Positions 1-5,618 are shown, numbered from the stretch's first letter. The stretch: DNA of 5,825 bases from an uncultured Burkholderiales bacterium (GCA_903904635.1 CAIVDH010000435.1:1-5825), one strand, 5' to 3'. A program made the numbers and translations. The notes: generated by a model not told the origin, from the letters alone.

Positions 1-2
1 AT

Positions 3-95
3 CTTGCACTACCGGCTATGGGCTGGGGTGCGGCCATGGATTTGATCGTTCAGTTGATTACTGGTCGCTGTGTAGGTGTCTGGTGCTTGTTTTAA
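3..95 (+). CDS. C-terminal end of an upstream membrane-like protein (partial)
   Basis: One plus-strand frame is open from the window edge for 30 codons and stops at TAA 93-95. The peptide is hydrophobic, with the stretch GWGAAMDLIVQLITG near its middle. This loosely resembles the last helix of TM2-type small membrane proteins, where a Trp/Asp-Leu-Ile pattern is followed by a Thr-Gly turn. The start lies outside the window, so family, length and function cannot be established. A second frame (from base 2 to the stop at 224-226) is also open, but after base 95 it runs through AT-rich sequence that reads like non-coding DNA, so I prefer this frame. Confidence is low because only 30 codons are seen. 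Confidence 0.35.
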   Translation, partial: LALPAMGWGAAMDLIVQLITGRCVGVWCLF

Positions 96-158
96 TTGAT
101 AGACCGCCCAACAAATATTATCTAAATAATAATTTTAGTAATGGTGTTTTATTCTTAA

Positions 159-326
159 AATTATCAACTTGGCATCTCTCTGGAAAAAACTTCCACTTTG
201 TTTCACAATTACAATACAGTTCGTGAAGTAACAGCTTTAATTATCCAGGCTGGTGACGATATAGAACTTGATGCGGTGGGTGATAGCTTCGCCATTAGCC
301 GTCCGAGTGAGCACAGGGAGAGGTAA
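159..326 (+). other. Short open frame ending exactly at the motA start
   Basis: After a stop at 156-158 this frame stays open to TAA 324-326, and the next base begins the motA ATG. It is in the same frame as motA. From a possible TTG at 198 it would encode 42 residues, with a charged, ordinary-looking second half (for example ELDAVGDSFAISRPSEHRER). No ATG start and no convincing ribosome binding site are present for it. It could be a small leader peptide coupled to motA, the decayed end of an older gene, or chance. I do not recognise the peptide. Confidence 0.25.
236..262 (+). promoter_or_regulatory. Candidate sigma-28 (FliA-type) promoter for motA
   Basis: GACGATAT at 255-262 matches the flagellar sigma-28 -10 consensus GCCGATAA at 6 of 8 positions, including the CGATA core. 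TTTAATTA at 236-243 lies exactly 11 bases upstream but matches TAAAGTTT at only 4 of 8. The position, about 65 bases before the motA ATG, suits a late flagellar gene. The weak -35 keeps this a candidate only. Confidence 0.33.
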
Positions 327-1190
327 ATGTTTTTTTTCGTTGGATTGGCCGTCGTTTTCGGCTGCGTGTTTGGCGGCTTTATTATGGCCGGCGGCAAAAT
401 GGCACCGATTATTAAAGCAGCCCCGGTCGAGGGATTTATTATTGTGGGCTCGGCTATTGGTGCGCAGCTCATTGGTAATAGTATCGGCATTTTTAAAGGC
501 GCCATCGGTGGCATGGTCAAGTGTATTACTGGTCCAAAATGGAAGCCGCAAGATTATCTCGATCTGATTCTGCTGGTCGGCAAACTGCTCTCTGTGATGA
601 AAAAAGAAGGGGCGGTTGCGCTGGAAGCGCATGTGGAAAATCCTGATTCCAGCGGTATCTTCGGTGAATACCCCAAGCTTGCCAAAGACCATGCGATTGT
701 CGGCATGATTTGCGACACGCTGCGTTTGGTTGTGATCGCCCAGGGTAATCTCGATGCCGATGCTGTTGATGATGTACTCAACAATGCTATCAAGACCCAT
801 CATCATGATGAACTCAAGACGCAGGGTACGCTGGCGTCGATTGCGGGTGCCTTGCCTGCGCTGGGTATTGTTGCCTGCGTGTTGGGCGTGGTGAAGACCA
901 TGGGCGCGATTGATCAACCGCCGCCGGTGCTGGGTGGCCTGATTGGTGGCGCGCTGGTTGGTACCTTCCTCGGGGTGTTTGTGGCTTACGGTGTGTTTGA
1001 CCCTATGGCCAACCGCTTAGGTCAGATCATCGATGAAGAAGGTCAGGTTTTTAAAGTCATTAAAGAAATGATCGTCGGTACCTTAAAGGGTCAGCCTATA
1101 CCGCTGGTGATTGAAGCTGCACGTGCTTGTATCAGTCATCATAATCAGCCTTCATTTGCTGAAGTGTTTGATGGCTTGCGCGGCAAATAA
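327..1190 (+). CDS. motA: Flagellar motor stator protein MotA
   Basis: MotA is the inner-membrane subunit that with MotB forms the ion-driven stator turning the flagellum; its cytoplasmic loop pushes on FliG. The 287-residue length is normal for the family. Four hydrophobic segments lie near residues 2-20, 34-52, 171-192 and 202-222, with the large cytoplasmic domain between the second and third. The loop region KKEGAVALEAHVENP (92-106) carries the charged residues equivalent to the FliG-contacting positions. The two conserved prolines of the ion-channel region appear in ALPALG (Pro177) and VFDPMANR (Pro226). The signature ALGIVACVLGVVKTMGAID (178-196) and the end HHNQPSFAEVFDGLRGK are typical. 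An AGGGAGAGG Shine-Dalgarno at 315-323 supports the ATG at 327. Unlike the enterobacterial motAB arrangement, no motB follows: a terminator and an unrelated gene do. The sequence style recalls alphaproteobacterial MotA (from memory), where motA and motB are often unlinked. Confidence 0.96.
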   Translation: MFFFVGLAVVFGCVFGGFIMAGGKMAPIIKAAPVEGFIIVGSAIGAQLIGNSIGIFKGAIGGMVKCITGPKWKPQDYLDLILLVGKLLSVMKKEGAVALEAHVENPDSSGIFGEYPKLAKDHAIVGMICDTLRLVVIAQGNLDADAVDDVLNNAIKTHHHDELKTQGTLASIAGALPALGIVACVLGVVKTMGAIDQPPPVLGGLIGGALVGTFLGVFVAYGVFDPMANRLGQIIDEEGQVFKVIKEMIVGTLKGQPIPLVIEAARACISHHNQPSFAEVFDGLRGK

Positions 1191-1212
1191 AACTCACTCA
1201 GTCTGAAATTTT

Positions 1213-1265
1213 GTCAGGTCCGATGCCGCTAAACTGCATCGGTTTTTATCAGCAGCGGACCTGAC
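1213..1265 (+). repeat. 10-bp inverted repeat bracketing the motA terminator
   Basis: GTCAGGTCCG (1213-1222) is the exact reverse complement of CGGACCTGAC (1256-1265), which ends one base before the start codon of the next gene at 1267. The left arm shares bases 1220-1222 with the terminator stem. In RNA the right arm covers the ribosome-binding region of the DCC gene, so pairing could hide it. Regulatory use is inference. Confidence 0.6.
1220..1247 (+). terminator. Intrinsic terminator after motA
   Basis: CCGATGC (1220-1226) pairs perfectly with GCATCGG (1236-1242) across a 9-base loop and is followed by five T residues (1243-1247). It lies 30 bases after the motA stop, so motA is probably transcribed alone. 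Confidence 0.8.
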
Positions 1266-1266
1266 T

Positions 1267-1635
1267 ATGCTCATCATCTACGACGGTGCTTGTCCATTTT
1301 GTTCGGCTTACACTAAGCATGTGCGATTACTTCAAAGCGCAGGACCAGTCGAACTACTCAACGCTCGCAATACTGATACTCGCATAGCGCATTACCGTGA
1401 CCTCGGCTACGACTTTGATGAAGGCATGCTGGTTGTACTACATGACCAGATTTATGCCGGCGCCGATGCAATCCATGTATTGGCGCTACATACTTCCGGC
1501 ATTAATTTTTTCAACCGCGTGCATGCGCTGATTTTTTCCAGCGCTCGCTTTGCGAAATACATTTATCCGTTTTTAAAATTTGGCCGGCGCATCACTTTGT
1601 TAATACGCCGCACGCCGCTATTTAAAAACTCATAA
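1267..1635 (+). CDS. DCC family (DUF393) thiol-disulfide oxidoreductase
   Basis: This 122-residue protein belongs to the DCC/DUF393 family (Bacillus YuxK type), small thioredoxin-like proteins thought to handle thiol-disulfide exchange; their physiological substrates are mostly unknown. The diagnostic N-terminal motif YDGACPFC lies at residues 5-12, giving a CxxC pair at Cys9 and Cys12 after the first beta strand. A second family hallmark, the GMLVVLHDQIYAGADAIHVL stretch (53-72), and a basic C-terminal part (YPFLKFGRRITLLIRR, 100-115) also fit. Length is typical, and no signal peptide is seen, so it probably sits at the cytoplasmic side. The ATG at 1267 is the only sensible start; the GCGGA at 1255-1259 is a weak ribosome binding site buried in the inverted repeat. 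The gene ends 6 bp inside the convergent HTTM gene, with no terminator between them. Confidence 0.9.
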   Translation: MLIIYDGACPFCSAYTKHVRLLQSAGPVELLNARNTDTRIAHYRDLGYDFDEGMLVVLHDQIYAGADAIHVLALHTSGINFFNRVHALIFSSARFAKYIYPFLKFGRRITLLIRRTPLFKNS

Positions 1636-2421
1636 CTGCGATGAGCAATAAATAATTGCCGGAAAAGTCGTCAGCCAAGCCCAGAAAAAACGATTCAGGC
1701 CAAAATGCCAGAACACCAGAAAATGAAACAGGGCCGCGATTGCGCACCAGGTGATGGCCCATGCAGGGCCCGCTAAGGCGAGTGGAAAACTGCATTCCCA
1801 CAAAATAAATGACCATGATGCGACGAGTGCAAACCAGCGCCTATAAAATATGCTGTTTGATTTTAGCGGGCCAAAAATTGCACCGTTAATAAAAAAAGCC
1901 AGTGCATTCCCATTTCGCCAGTGCCGGTCAAATAGCTTGACCGAGCCAGATACAAAATAAGAAGAAATCGATTGTATGGTGATGTACCACAGACCCGCTT
2001 TCCACGCCATCGCAGGCGGTGCAAAAAATATAGCAAGCTGCGCAATCAGTAGGCCTGTGAGTACGGCAAGCGTCATGAAATCACTGCCGCCATTAAAAGC
2101 GCCGCGCCAGCGTATGAGCAAAACAAGCGTGCTGAAAAATAATAATAAACAGCTAGTCAGGCTGGCGCCAAAAAATAAACTGCTAGCGGCCACAGCGCGA
2201 ATAATCAAATGCACATGATGGTTACGGTCGCGATATAAAAACGCAGCCAGCTTTTGCAGCCAGTGACTGCTATGCGCGAGTTCTTGGTGCTGTATGGACC
2301 AGGCCCAGATGCCGTCTGCCCGGGTTGCAGATTGCAGGCGTAAAAATTCCAGTGTTTGTATCAAGATACTGATGGCGCAAAGACATTCCAGAGCGCGGAT
2401 GCTTGAGTACAGCGACATCAT
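1630..2421 (-). CDS. HTTM-domain (vitamin K-dependent gamma-carboxylase-like) integral membrane protein
   Basis: This is a 263-residue multi-pass membrane protein resembling the HTTM domain shared with vitamin K-dependent gamma-glutamyl carboxylases; bacterial members mostly have no demonstrated activity. Family-like signatures, numbered from the ATG at 2421, are RWRGAFNGGSDFMT (104-117) after a helix, the loop YFVSGSVKLFDRHWRNGNAL (155-174), and FHFLVFWHFGLNRFFWAWL (232-250). Several further hydrophobic helices lie between them. It is the second gene of a minus-strand operon: the upstream gene stops with TAA whose last A begins this ATG (TAATG), so translation is probably coupled. A GTG six bases further upstream (2427) is an alternative start. 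The domain is shorter than animal carboxylases and lacks their lumenal part, so carboxylase activity should not be assumed. It converges on the DCC gene with a 6-bp overlap, and DCC and HTTM domains are, to my knowledge, found adjacent or fused elsewhere. Confidence 0.78.
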   Translation of the reverse strand: MMSLYSSIRALECLCAISILIQTLEFLRLQSATRADGIWAWSIQHQELAHSSHWLQKLAAFLYRDRNHHVHLIIRAVAASSLFFGASLTSCLLLFFSTLVLLIRWRGAFNGGSDFMTLAVLTGLLIAQLAIFFAPPAMAWKAGLWYITIQSISSYFVSGSVKLFDRHWRNGNALAFFINGAIFGPLKSNSIFYRRWFALVASWSFILWECSFPLALAGPAWAITWCAIAALFHFLVFWHFGLNRFFWAWLTTFPAIIYCSSQL

Positions 2422-2954
2422 TACCACGCGATTGCCGGTGAGGTGAGTATGGTTGACTCTGCTGCCAAGGCAGCTGTTTCAATCTCAAATGGTGGGATCA
2501 GTTGCAATGCAATCTGAAATTCGCTGATATCTTGCTGCATGCTGATAGGCTGCAGATAATATCGCGCCAGTCGCAAGACTAATTTATAGGTCACGAGCTG
2601 ACGGCTATCTTTATCATCGGGTAAAGCTTGAATATCTGCTGATAAATGATCAACCAGATTTTGGTTGGCCAGAGCCAGATTAATTGCAGGATTATGAAAT
2701 AACTGCAGCAAATTACGCCTTGCGCGCGGCGTTAAGCATTGCCATGGCTGCCAGCCAGCTGTTTTATCGCAATAGCGCACAAATAAAACCGGCACATGAC
2801 CTACGCGGTGAAAAAATCGCCAGTTAGGGAAAAAACTGCGTAATAGGAAAAGCCACGGGCCATTCATTACCCGGCTGCGGTAAATCAGAGTTAAAAAAAG
2901 AAAAGCAAAATAAACAATAATCGCTAATGCGGCTAGTGAGGGTAAAGTCATCAT
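2421..2954 (-). CDS. Single-pass membrane protein of unknown function, operon partner of the HTTM protein
   Basis: I do not recognise a named family. The 177-residue product has one N-terminal hydrophobic helix (about residues 6-25), then a Trp/Phe-rich basic patch, WLFLLRSFFPNWRFFHR (34-50), that probably lies along the membrane. A soluble, mostly helical region of about 110 residues follows and ends in a short hydrophobic tail. The motif VPVLFVRYCD (54-63) contains one of only two cysteines (Cys62, Cys73), which do not form a CxxC. In-frame ATGs at 2954 and 2951 and a TTG at 2957 compete as starts; none has a strong ribosome binding site, and I chose the first ATG. The TAATG junction with the HTTM gene makes a shared transcript and related role likely. 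It may be an accessory subunit of the HTTM protein, but that is inferred only from gene order. Confidence 0.72.
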   Translation of the reverse strand: MMTLPSLAALAIIVYFAFLFLTLIYRSRVMNGPWLFLLRSFFPNWRFFHRVGHVPVLFVRYCDKTAGWQPWQCLTPRARRNLLQLFHNPAINLALANQNLVDHLSADIQALPDDKDSRQLVTYKLVLRLARYYLQPISMQQDISEFQIALQLIPPFEIETAALAAESTILTSPAIAW

Positions 2955-3161
2955 CAAAAAATAATATCTGATCTAAGATTCTAAGAGTGCAAGAGTTCTG
3001 GAGTTGAAAGTAAGTTTACTGTTTTAATTTACCCTTTGTCATTATTGCCATTCACCGTTTTTTTAATATAGGCAGGTAAAAAGTTACTTATTTACAATAA
3101 GCATGAATATTATTAAGATGGAGCGCATTAATGGTTATAGTGCATACCTTATTAATACCTA
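2955..3161. other. AT-rich divergent intergenic region
   Basis: These roughly 200 bases separate the minus-strand HTTM operon from the plus-strand lipoprotein gene and must hold promoters for both directions. No RNA gene, terminator or clear operator is visible. For the minus strand a TAGAAT -10-like hexamer occurs at 2983-2978 without a good -35 at standard spacing. A plus-strand candidate is listed separately. Bases 3127-3156 form an imperfect inverted repeat (ATTAATGGT against ACCTTATTAAT). Confidence 0.5.
3091..3119 (+). promoter_or_regulatory. Candidate sigma-70 promoter for the lipoprotein gene
   Basis: TTTACA at 3091-3096 (5 of 6 to TTGACA) is separated by 17 bases from TAAGAT at 3114-3119 (4 of 6 to TATAAT). 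Transcription would begin near 3126, about 36 bases before the ATG. AT-rich sequence makes chance matches likely. Confidence 0.3.
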
Positions 3162-3557
3162 ATGAAATCAGCTTCTTATATGCGTTGCCTGCTACTTTCT
3201 GCGATTGCTGCTGTTACAGCTGCATGCGCCAGCGAGTCGGAGCTCACCGCAATTCGGCTGGACACTACCCATCCTTTATACAAGTCTGAGGCATGCCAGC
3301 GTAGTCTGGCTGTAGTTGAAGGACATAAAAACGCAAAACAAATCAGCACCTTCGCCACGCCTGTTTTGGTTGTATTAAGCGGTGGCCTGCTTCTGCCGCT
3401 GGTGGCAGCCAATGCCGGGCTTGATACGGTAGACAGAGTCGATGCCTCCAATATGTCGGAACGATGTGGCGGCAAAGGTAAATCTGGCCTGGATATTGCG
3501 AAAAACGTGGTTCAGGGCGCGGCTTTGGGTGCAGTGGGCGTTATACCGCCTAAATAA
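3162..3557 (+). CDS. Small putative lipoprotein, function unknown
   Basis: The 131-residue product begins with a short basic region, a hydrophobic stretch (residues 9-20) and VTAAC ending in Cys22. This reads as a lipoprotein signal peptide, although threonine at -3 is not the favoured residue. The mature part has HPLYKSEACQ (37-46), a hydrophobic glycine-containing segment TPVLVVLSGGLLLPLVAANA (66-85), and NMSERCGGKG (97-106). Cys45 and Cys102 could form a disulfide if the chain is periplasmic. The C-terminal QGAALGAVGV is glycine/alanine rich. I recognise no named family. There is no Shine-Dalgarno before ATG 3162 or the alternative ATG at 3180, while a good GGAG (3120-3123) serves an out-of-frame ATG at 3131; an in-frame stop at 3153-3155 excludes a longer start. 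The lipobox and codon pattern still favour this frame. Confidence 0.75.
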   Translation: MKSASYMRCLLLSAIAAVTAACASESELTAIRLDTTHPLYKSEACQRSLAVVEGHKNAKQISTFATPVLVVLSGGLLLPLVAANAGLDTVDRVDASNMSERCGGKGKSGLDIAKNVVQGAALGAVGVIPPK

Positions 3558-3575
3558 TTGTTCACGTTATCTAAG

Positions 3576-3589
3576 CTAAGCGCGCTTAG
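3576..3589. repeat. Perfect 14-bp palindrome between the lipoprotein and Adhesin_E genes
   Basis: CTAAGCGCGCTTAG reads identically on both strands and sits 19 bases after the lipoprotein stop and 32 bases before the next start. It has no loop and no T-run, so it is not a standard terminator. A dimeric regulator site is possible; chance is not excluded. Confidence 0.55.
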
Positions 3590-3621
3590 AAATTTACATC
3601 TCTCTTGTTGGAGCAGGTAGC

Positions 3622-4002
3622 TTGAAAAAACTTTTATTATCGTTCCTACTGATTTCCGGCAGCGCTCATGCGGAGTGGAGCCGTGTCGGTAATTTTGATA
3701 ATGGTGATTTTTATATAGACCGCGCCAGCATGTCGATTAAAGGCGGACAGCGCGAAGTCTGGAGCATGATGGACTATCGTTATGCGCAGATGGATGGGAA
3801 CAAAAACATCTTTCGTTCCTCGCGCTCCATGCTGCAATTAAATTGTCCGGAAAAAAAGGCGCGGATTATTCATATGTCCTTTTTTAGCGGCCAAATGTTG
3901 CGCGGCAATGAGACCAGCAAGATGGGCATGCTAAAAGACTGGGAGCCGGTTCCGCCCGACACACCCATACGCCGCATTTTGGATACTGTCTGTGCTATCT
4001 GA
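3622..4002 (+). CDS. Secreted surface-adhesin protein E-like (Adhesin_E family) protein
   Basis: The 126-residue product starts with a classic Sec signal peptide (MKKLLLSFLLISGSAHA), with predicted cleavage after Ala17, leaving a mature chain of about 109 residues that begins EWSRVG. The mature pattern matches the small Adhesin_E-like family as I remember it: an N-terminal Trp, an FYID motif (30-33), VWSMMDYR (46-53), a paired Cys75, the Trp107 region DWEPVPPDTPIRRIL and a closing VC at 123-124. Cys75 and Cys124 probably form the single disulfide. The family is named after a Haemophilus surface protein, but most members are uncharacterised, so adhesion is not implied here. The start is TTG at 3622, supported by GGAG at 3610-3613 eight bases upstream and by the intact signal peptide. 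Its last 11 bases overlap the next gene. Confidence 0.8.
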   Translation: MKKLLLSFLLISGSAHAEWSRVGNFDNGDFYIDRASMSIKGGQREVWSMMDYRYAQMDGNKNIFRSSRSMLQLNCPEKKARIIHMSFFSGQMLRGNETSKMGMLKDWEPVPPDTPIRRILDTVCAI

Positions 4003-4747
4003 TGTAACTGGCGGTCTGCGCTGGCATTTGCGCGCGCTGCGCCGCAGGCGTCTGTGGTCTCCCACTACCAGCCTGATTGCAGAATGGCTGGAGAGCGTCA
4101 AGCCAGCCTCCAAACACTTGCTATTGATAGGTGGCAGTGCCGGTTGGATGATGTCGTCCAAATGGCTGCAAAATTTTGAGCGTATAGATCTGGTTGATTT
4201 AGATCCGCTGGCCATGATGTTGTTTCGGTTGAATCATGGTCGTGCTTTGCGCGCTGTGAAAGCCAAACTTTATACCCATAAGAGTGACGGCATAGCCGGG
4301 CTGGAAGCACTGCTGCAGAGCCATCCGCAAGCCTTTGTTTTTTTCGACAATGTACTAGGACAGCATCGTTTCCGCGTGTCGGATCAAGATCAGGCGGAAA
4401 CGGATTTACAAGACTTTGCCAAACGTTTGCAGGGTCGCGAGTGGGGCAGTGTGCATGACTTGTTTTCGGGGCCGGTTGAGCCGGCTTTAGTGCCTTCGCG
4501 ACCGCAGCGCCGGTTTGCCTCTGAAATCACTACCATGGGCTTGACCTCAGGTGGACTGCATGGCGACGCGCTACACCGACGGCTACTCACCCAAGTAGGT
4601 GCCAGCCGGGTTTGGATGGATCATTTTACGTCGCCGGTTTTTCCGATTGGTACAAGTAATGCACTCATATCGTGGCGTTTTTCCAAGGAATACGCACATT
4701 GGCTGCAAGCGGGATGGGTCAGTTTAAACCGGAATGGTTTTGCTTAA
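3992..4747 (+). CDS. Spermidine-synthase-like (class I methyltransferase fold) protein, function unknown
   Basis: The 251-residue product has the opening half of a Rossmann SAM-binding fold. Strand 1 and its glycine loop are LLLIGGSAGW (43-52). Strand 2 ends with acidic residues in IDLVDLDPLAMMLF (65-78), and FVFFDNVLGQHRF (115-127) takes the place where polyamine synthases carry their catalytic aspartate motif. That motif is not recognisable, so it is probably not a working spermidine synthase. The N-terminal region (WHLRALRRRRLW, 11-22) is very basic, and WGSVHDLFSG (151-160) is another distinctive block. No signal peptide or membrane helix is seen, so the protein is likely cytosolic. The GTG start at 3992 has GGA at 3981-3983 eight bases upstream and lies inside the end of the Adhesin_E gene, which implies coupled translation. 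The true substrate is unknown. Confidence 0.72.
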   Translation: MLSDVTGGLRWHLRALRRRRLWSPTTSLIAEWLESVKPASKHLLLIGGSAGWMMSSKWLQNFERIDLVDLDPLAMMLFRLNHGRALRAVKAKLYTHKSDGIAGLEALLQSHPQAFVFFDNVLGQHRFRVSDQDQAETDLQDFAKRLQGREWGSVHDLFSGPVEPALVPSRPQRRFASEITTMGLTSGGLHGDALHRRLLTQVGASRVWMDHFTSPVFPIGTSNALISWRFSKEYAHWLQAGWVSLNRNGFA

Positions 4748-4783
4748 TCATTCCACTCAAGGTCTAAAGATTTTTCGGTTGTG

Positions 4784-4827
4784 GTCGATGTATTTAAGTC
4801 GATGTAACGACTTATAAAAAATCGTTA
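4784..4827. repeat. Repeats upstream of the carbonic anhydrase gene
   Basis: GTCGATGTA occurs twice (4784-4792 and 4798-4806), 14 bases apart start to start. The second copy is embedded in an inverted repeat, TAAGTCG (4795-4801) with CGACTTA (4808-4814), and a further pair TAACGA (4805-4810) / TCGTTA (4822-4827) flanks a TATAAA at 4813-4818 that could serve as a -10. No matching -35 is evident. The hairpin lacks a T-run. It may be a regulator site for the carbonic anhydrase gene. Confidence 0.4.
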
Positions 4828-4871
4828 TAGAGTTGCCCGATTTTCTGGTTATTGATTGAATGAGGACGCAT

Positions 4872-5618
4872 ATGAATCGCAAGCTTGCTTTAGCCTTGAT
4901 AGGCTCACTGATCAGTTCCGTTACGTTCGCTGCTGCCGGACCCCACTGGGAATATGAAGGTGAACACGGCCCTAGCCATTGGGGCAGTATGGATTCGACC
5001 TACAAGTCATGTGGCATGGGCAAGAGGCAGTCGCCAATTAATATAGAAACGCGTGATGTTGAAAAAGGCGGTTTACGGCCATTGTTATTTTCTTATACGC
5101 CGGGCTCGGCTGAGATATTAAATAACGGCCACACCATACAAGTTAATCTGCCTAATTCTGGAACCGCGCGTTTCGATGGCATGGAATATAAGCTGGTCCA
5201 GTTTCATTTTCATACGCCTAGCGAAGAAAAAATCGACAGCATGGCATTTCACATGGTTGCGCATCTGGTGCACAAAGCAGGTGACAACAAGCTGGCAGTG
5301 ATCGGTATTTTGTTCAAGTTGGGTAAAGAAAATGCGGCCTTAAAACCGATATTCGATAATTTGCCGCAGCAGGAAACCCAGAGCCGTCCATTAAATGTAT
5401 TTAACCCGGCTGATTTATTGCCTGCAGATCCTACCTATTTTGGTTTCACAGGTTCCCTGACCACACCGCCTTGCAGTGAAGATGTGAAATGGCATGTGAT
5501 GAAAACGCCGATAGAAATATCGTATGCGCAGCTGGCAGCATTTAAAAAGCTCTACAAAATGAATGCGCGGCCGGTGCAACCCTTGAATGGTCGCAGAGTT
5601 CAGGTGCTGGTTCCCTGA
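4872..5618 (+). CDS. Periplasmic alpha-class carbonic anhydrase
   Basis: The enzyme family interconverts CO2 and bicarbonate at a zinc site. The 248-residue length is normal for bacterial members. A Sec signal peptide covers about residues 1-20, so the protein acts in the periplasm. Landmarks: HWGSMD (36-41), KRQSPINI (51-58), GHT with His87 as the proton-shuttle equivalent, QFHFHTPSE (110-118) with zinc ligands His112 and His114, AHLVHK with the third ligand His131, and GSLTTPPCSE (194-203) with the catalytic Thr197. Cys47 and Cys201 form the usual disulfide. Two oddities: the Glu expected two residues before His131 (human CA II Glu117) is Val129, and the residue after the conserved Glu118 is Glu119 where His is common. 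The ATG at 4872 is chosen over 4860 because GAGGA (4862-4866) sits five bases upstream. The gene stands alone, with a terminator behind it. Confidence 0.95.
   Translation: MNRKLALALIGSLISSVTFAAAGPHWEYEGEHGPSHWGSMDSTYKSCGMGKRQSPINIETRDVEKGGLRPLLFSYTPGSAEILNNGHTIQVNLPNSGTARFDGMEYKLVQFHFHTPSEEKIDSMAFHMVAHLVHKAGDNKLAVIGILFKLGKENAALKPIFDNLPQQETQSRPLNVFNPADLLPADPTYFGFTGSLTTPPCSEDVKWHVMKTPIEISYAQLAAFKKLYKMNARPVQPLNGRRVQVLVP

Noticed and set aside
170..184. TGGCAT considered as the -24 element of a sigma-54 promoter before motA
   Set aside because: The required GC of the -12 element is missing at the right spacing.
2..226. Open frame of about 74 codons from the left edge in a second plus-strand frame
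   Set aside because: Beyond base 95 it crosses AT-rich sequence and gives an Asn/Ser/Leu-rich peptide without protein-like pattern. The frame stopping at 93-95 is the better candidate for a gene end.
237..917. Long 226-codon minus-strand open frame across motA
   Set aside because: It lies wholly opposite motA, whose protein is unmistakable. Its product is rich in His, Asn and Arg with no recognisable domain, as expected of an antisense shadow.
2270..2488. 72-codon minus-strand open frame across the junction of the HTTM operon genes
   Set aside because: It is out of frame with both real genes, which are joined by a clean TAATG overlap, and gives a peptide with no recognisable features.
4795..4814. 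Hairpin TAAGTCG / CGACTTA considered as a terminator for the synthase-like gene
   Set aside because: No T-run follows it on either strand, so it was recorded as a repeat and not a terminator.
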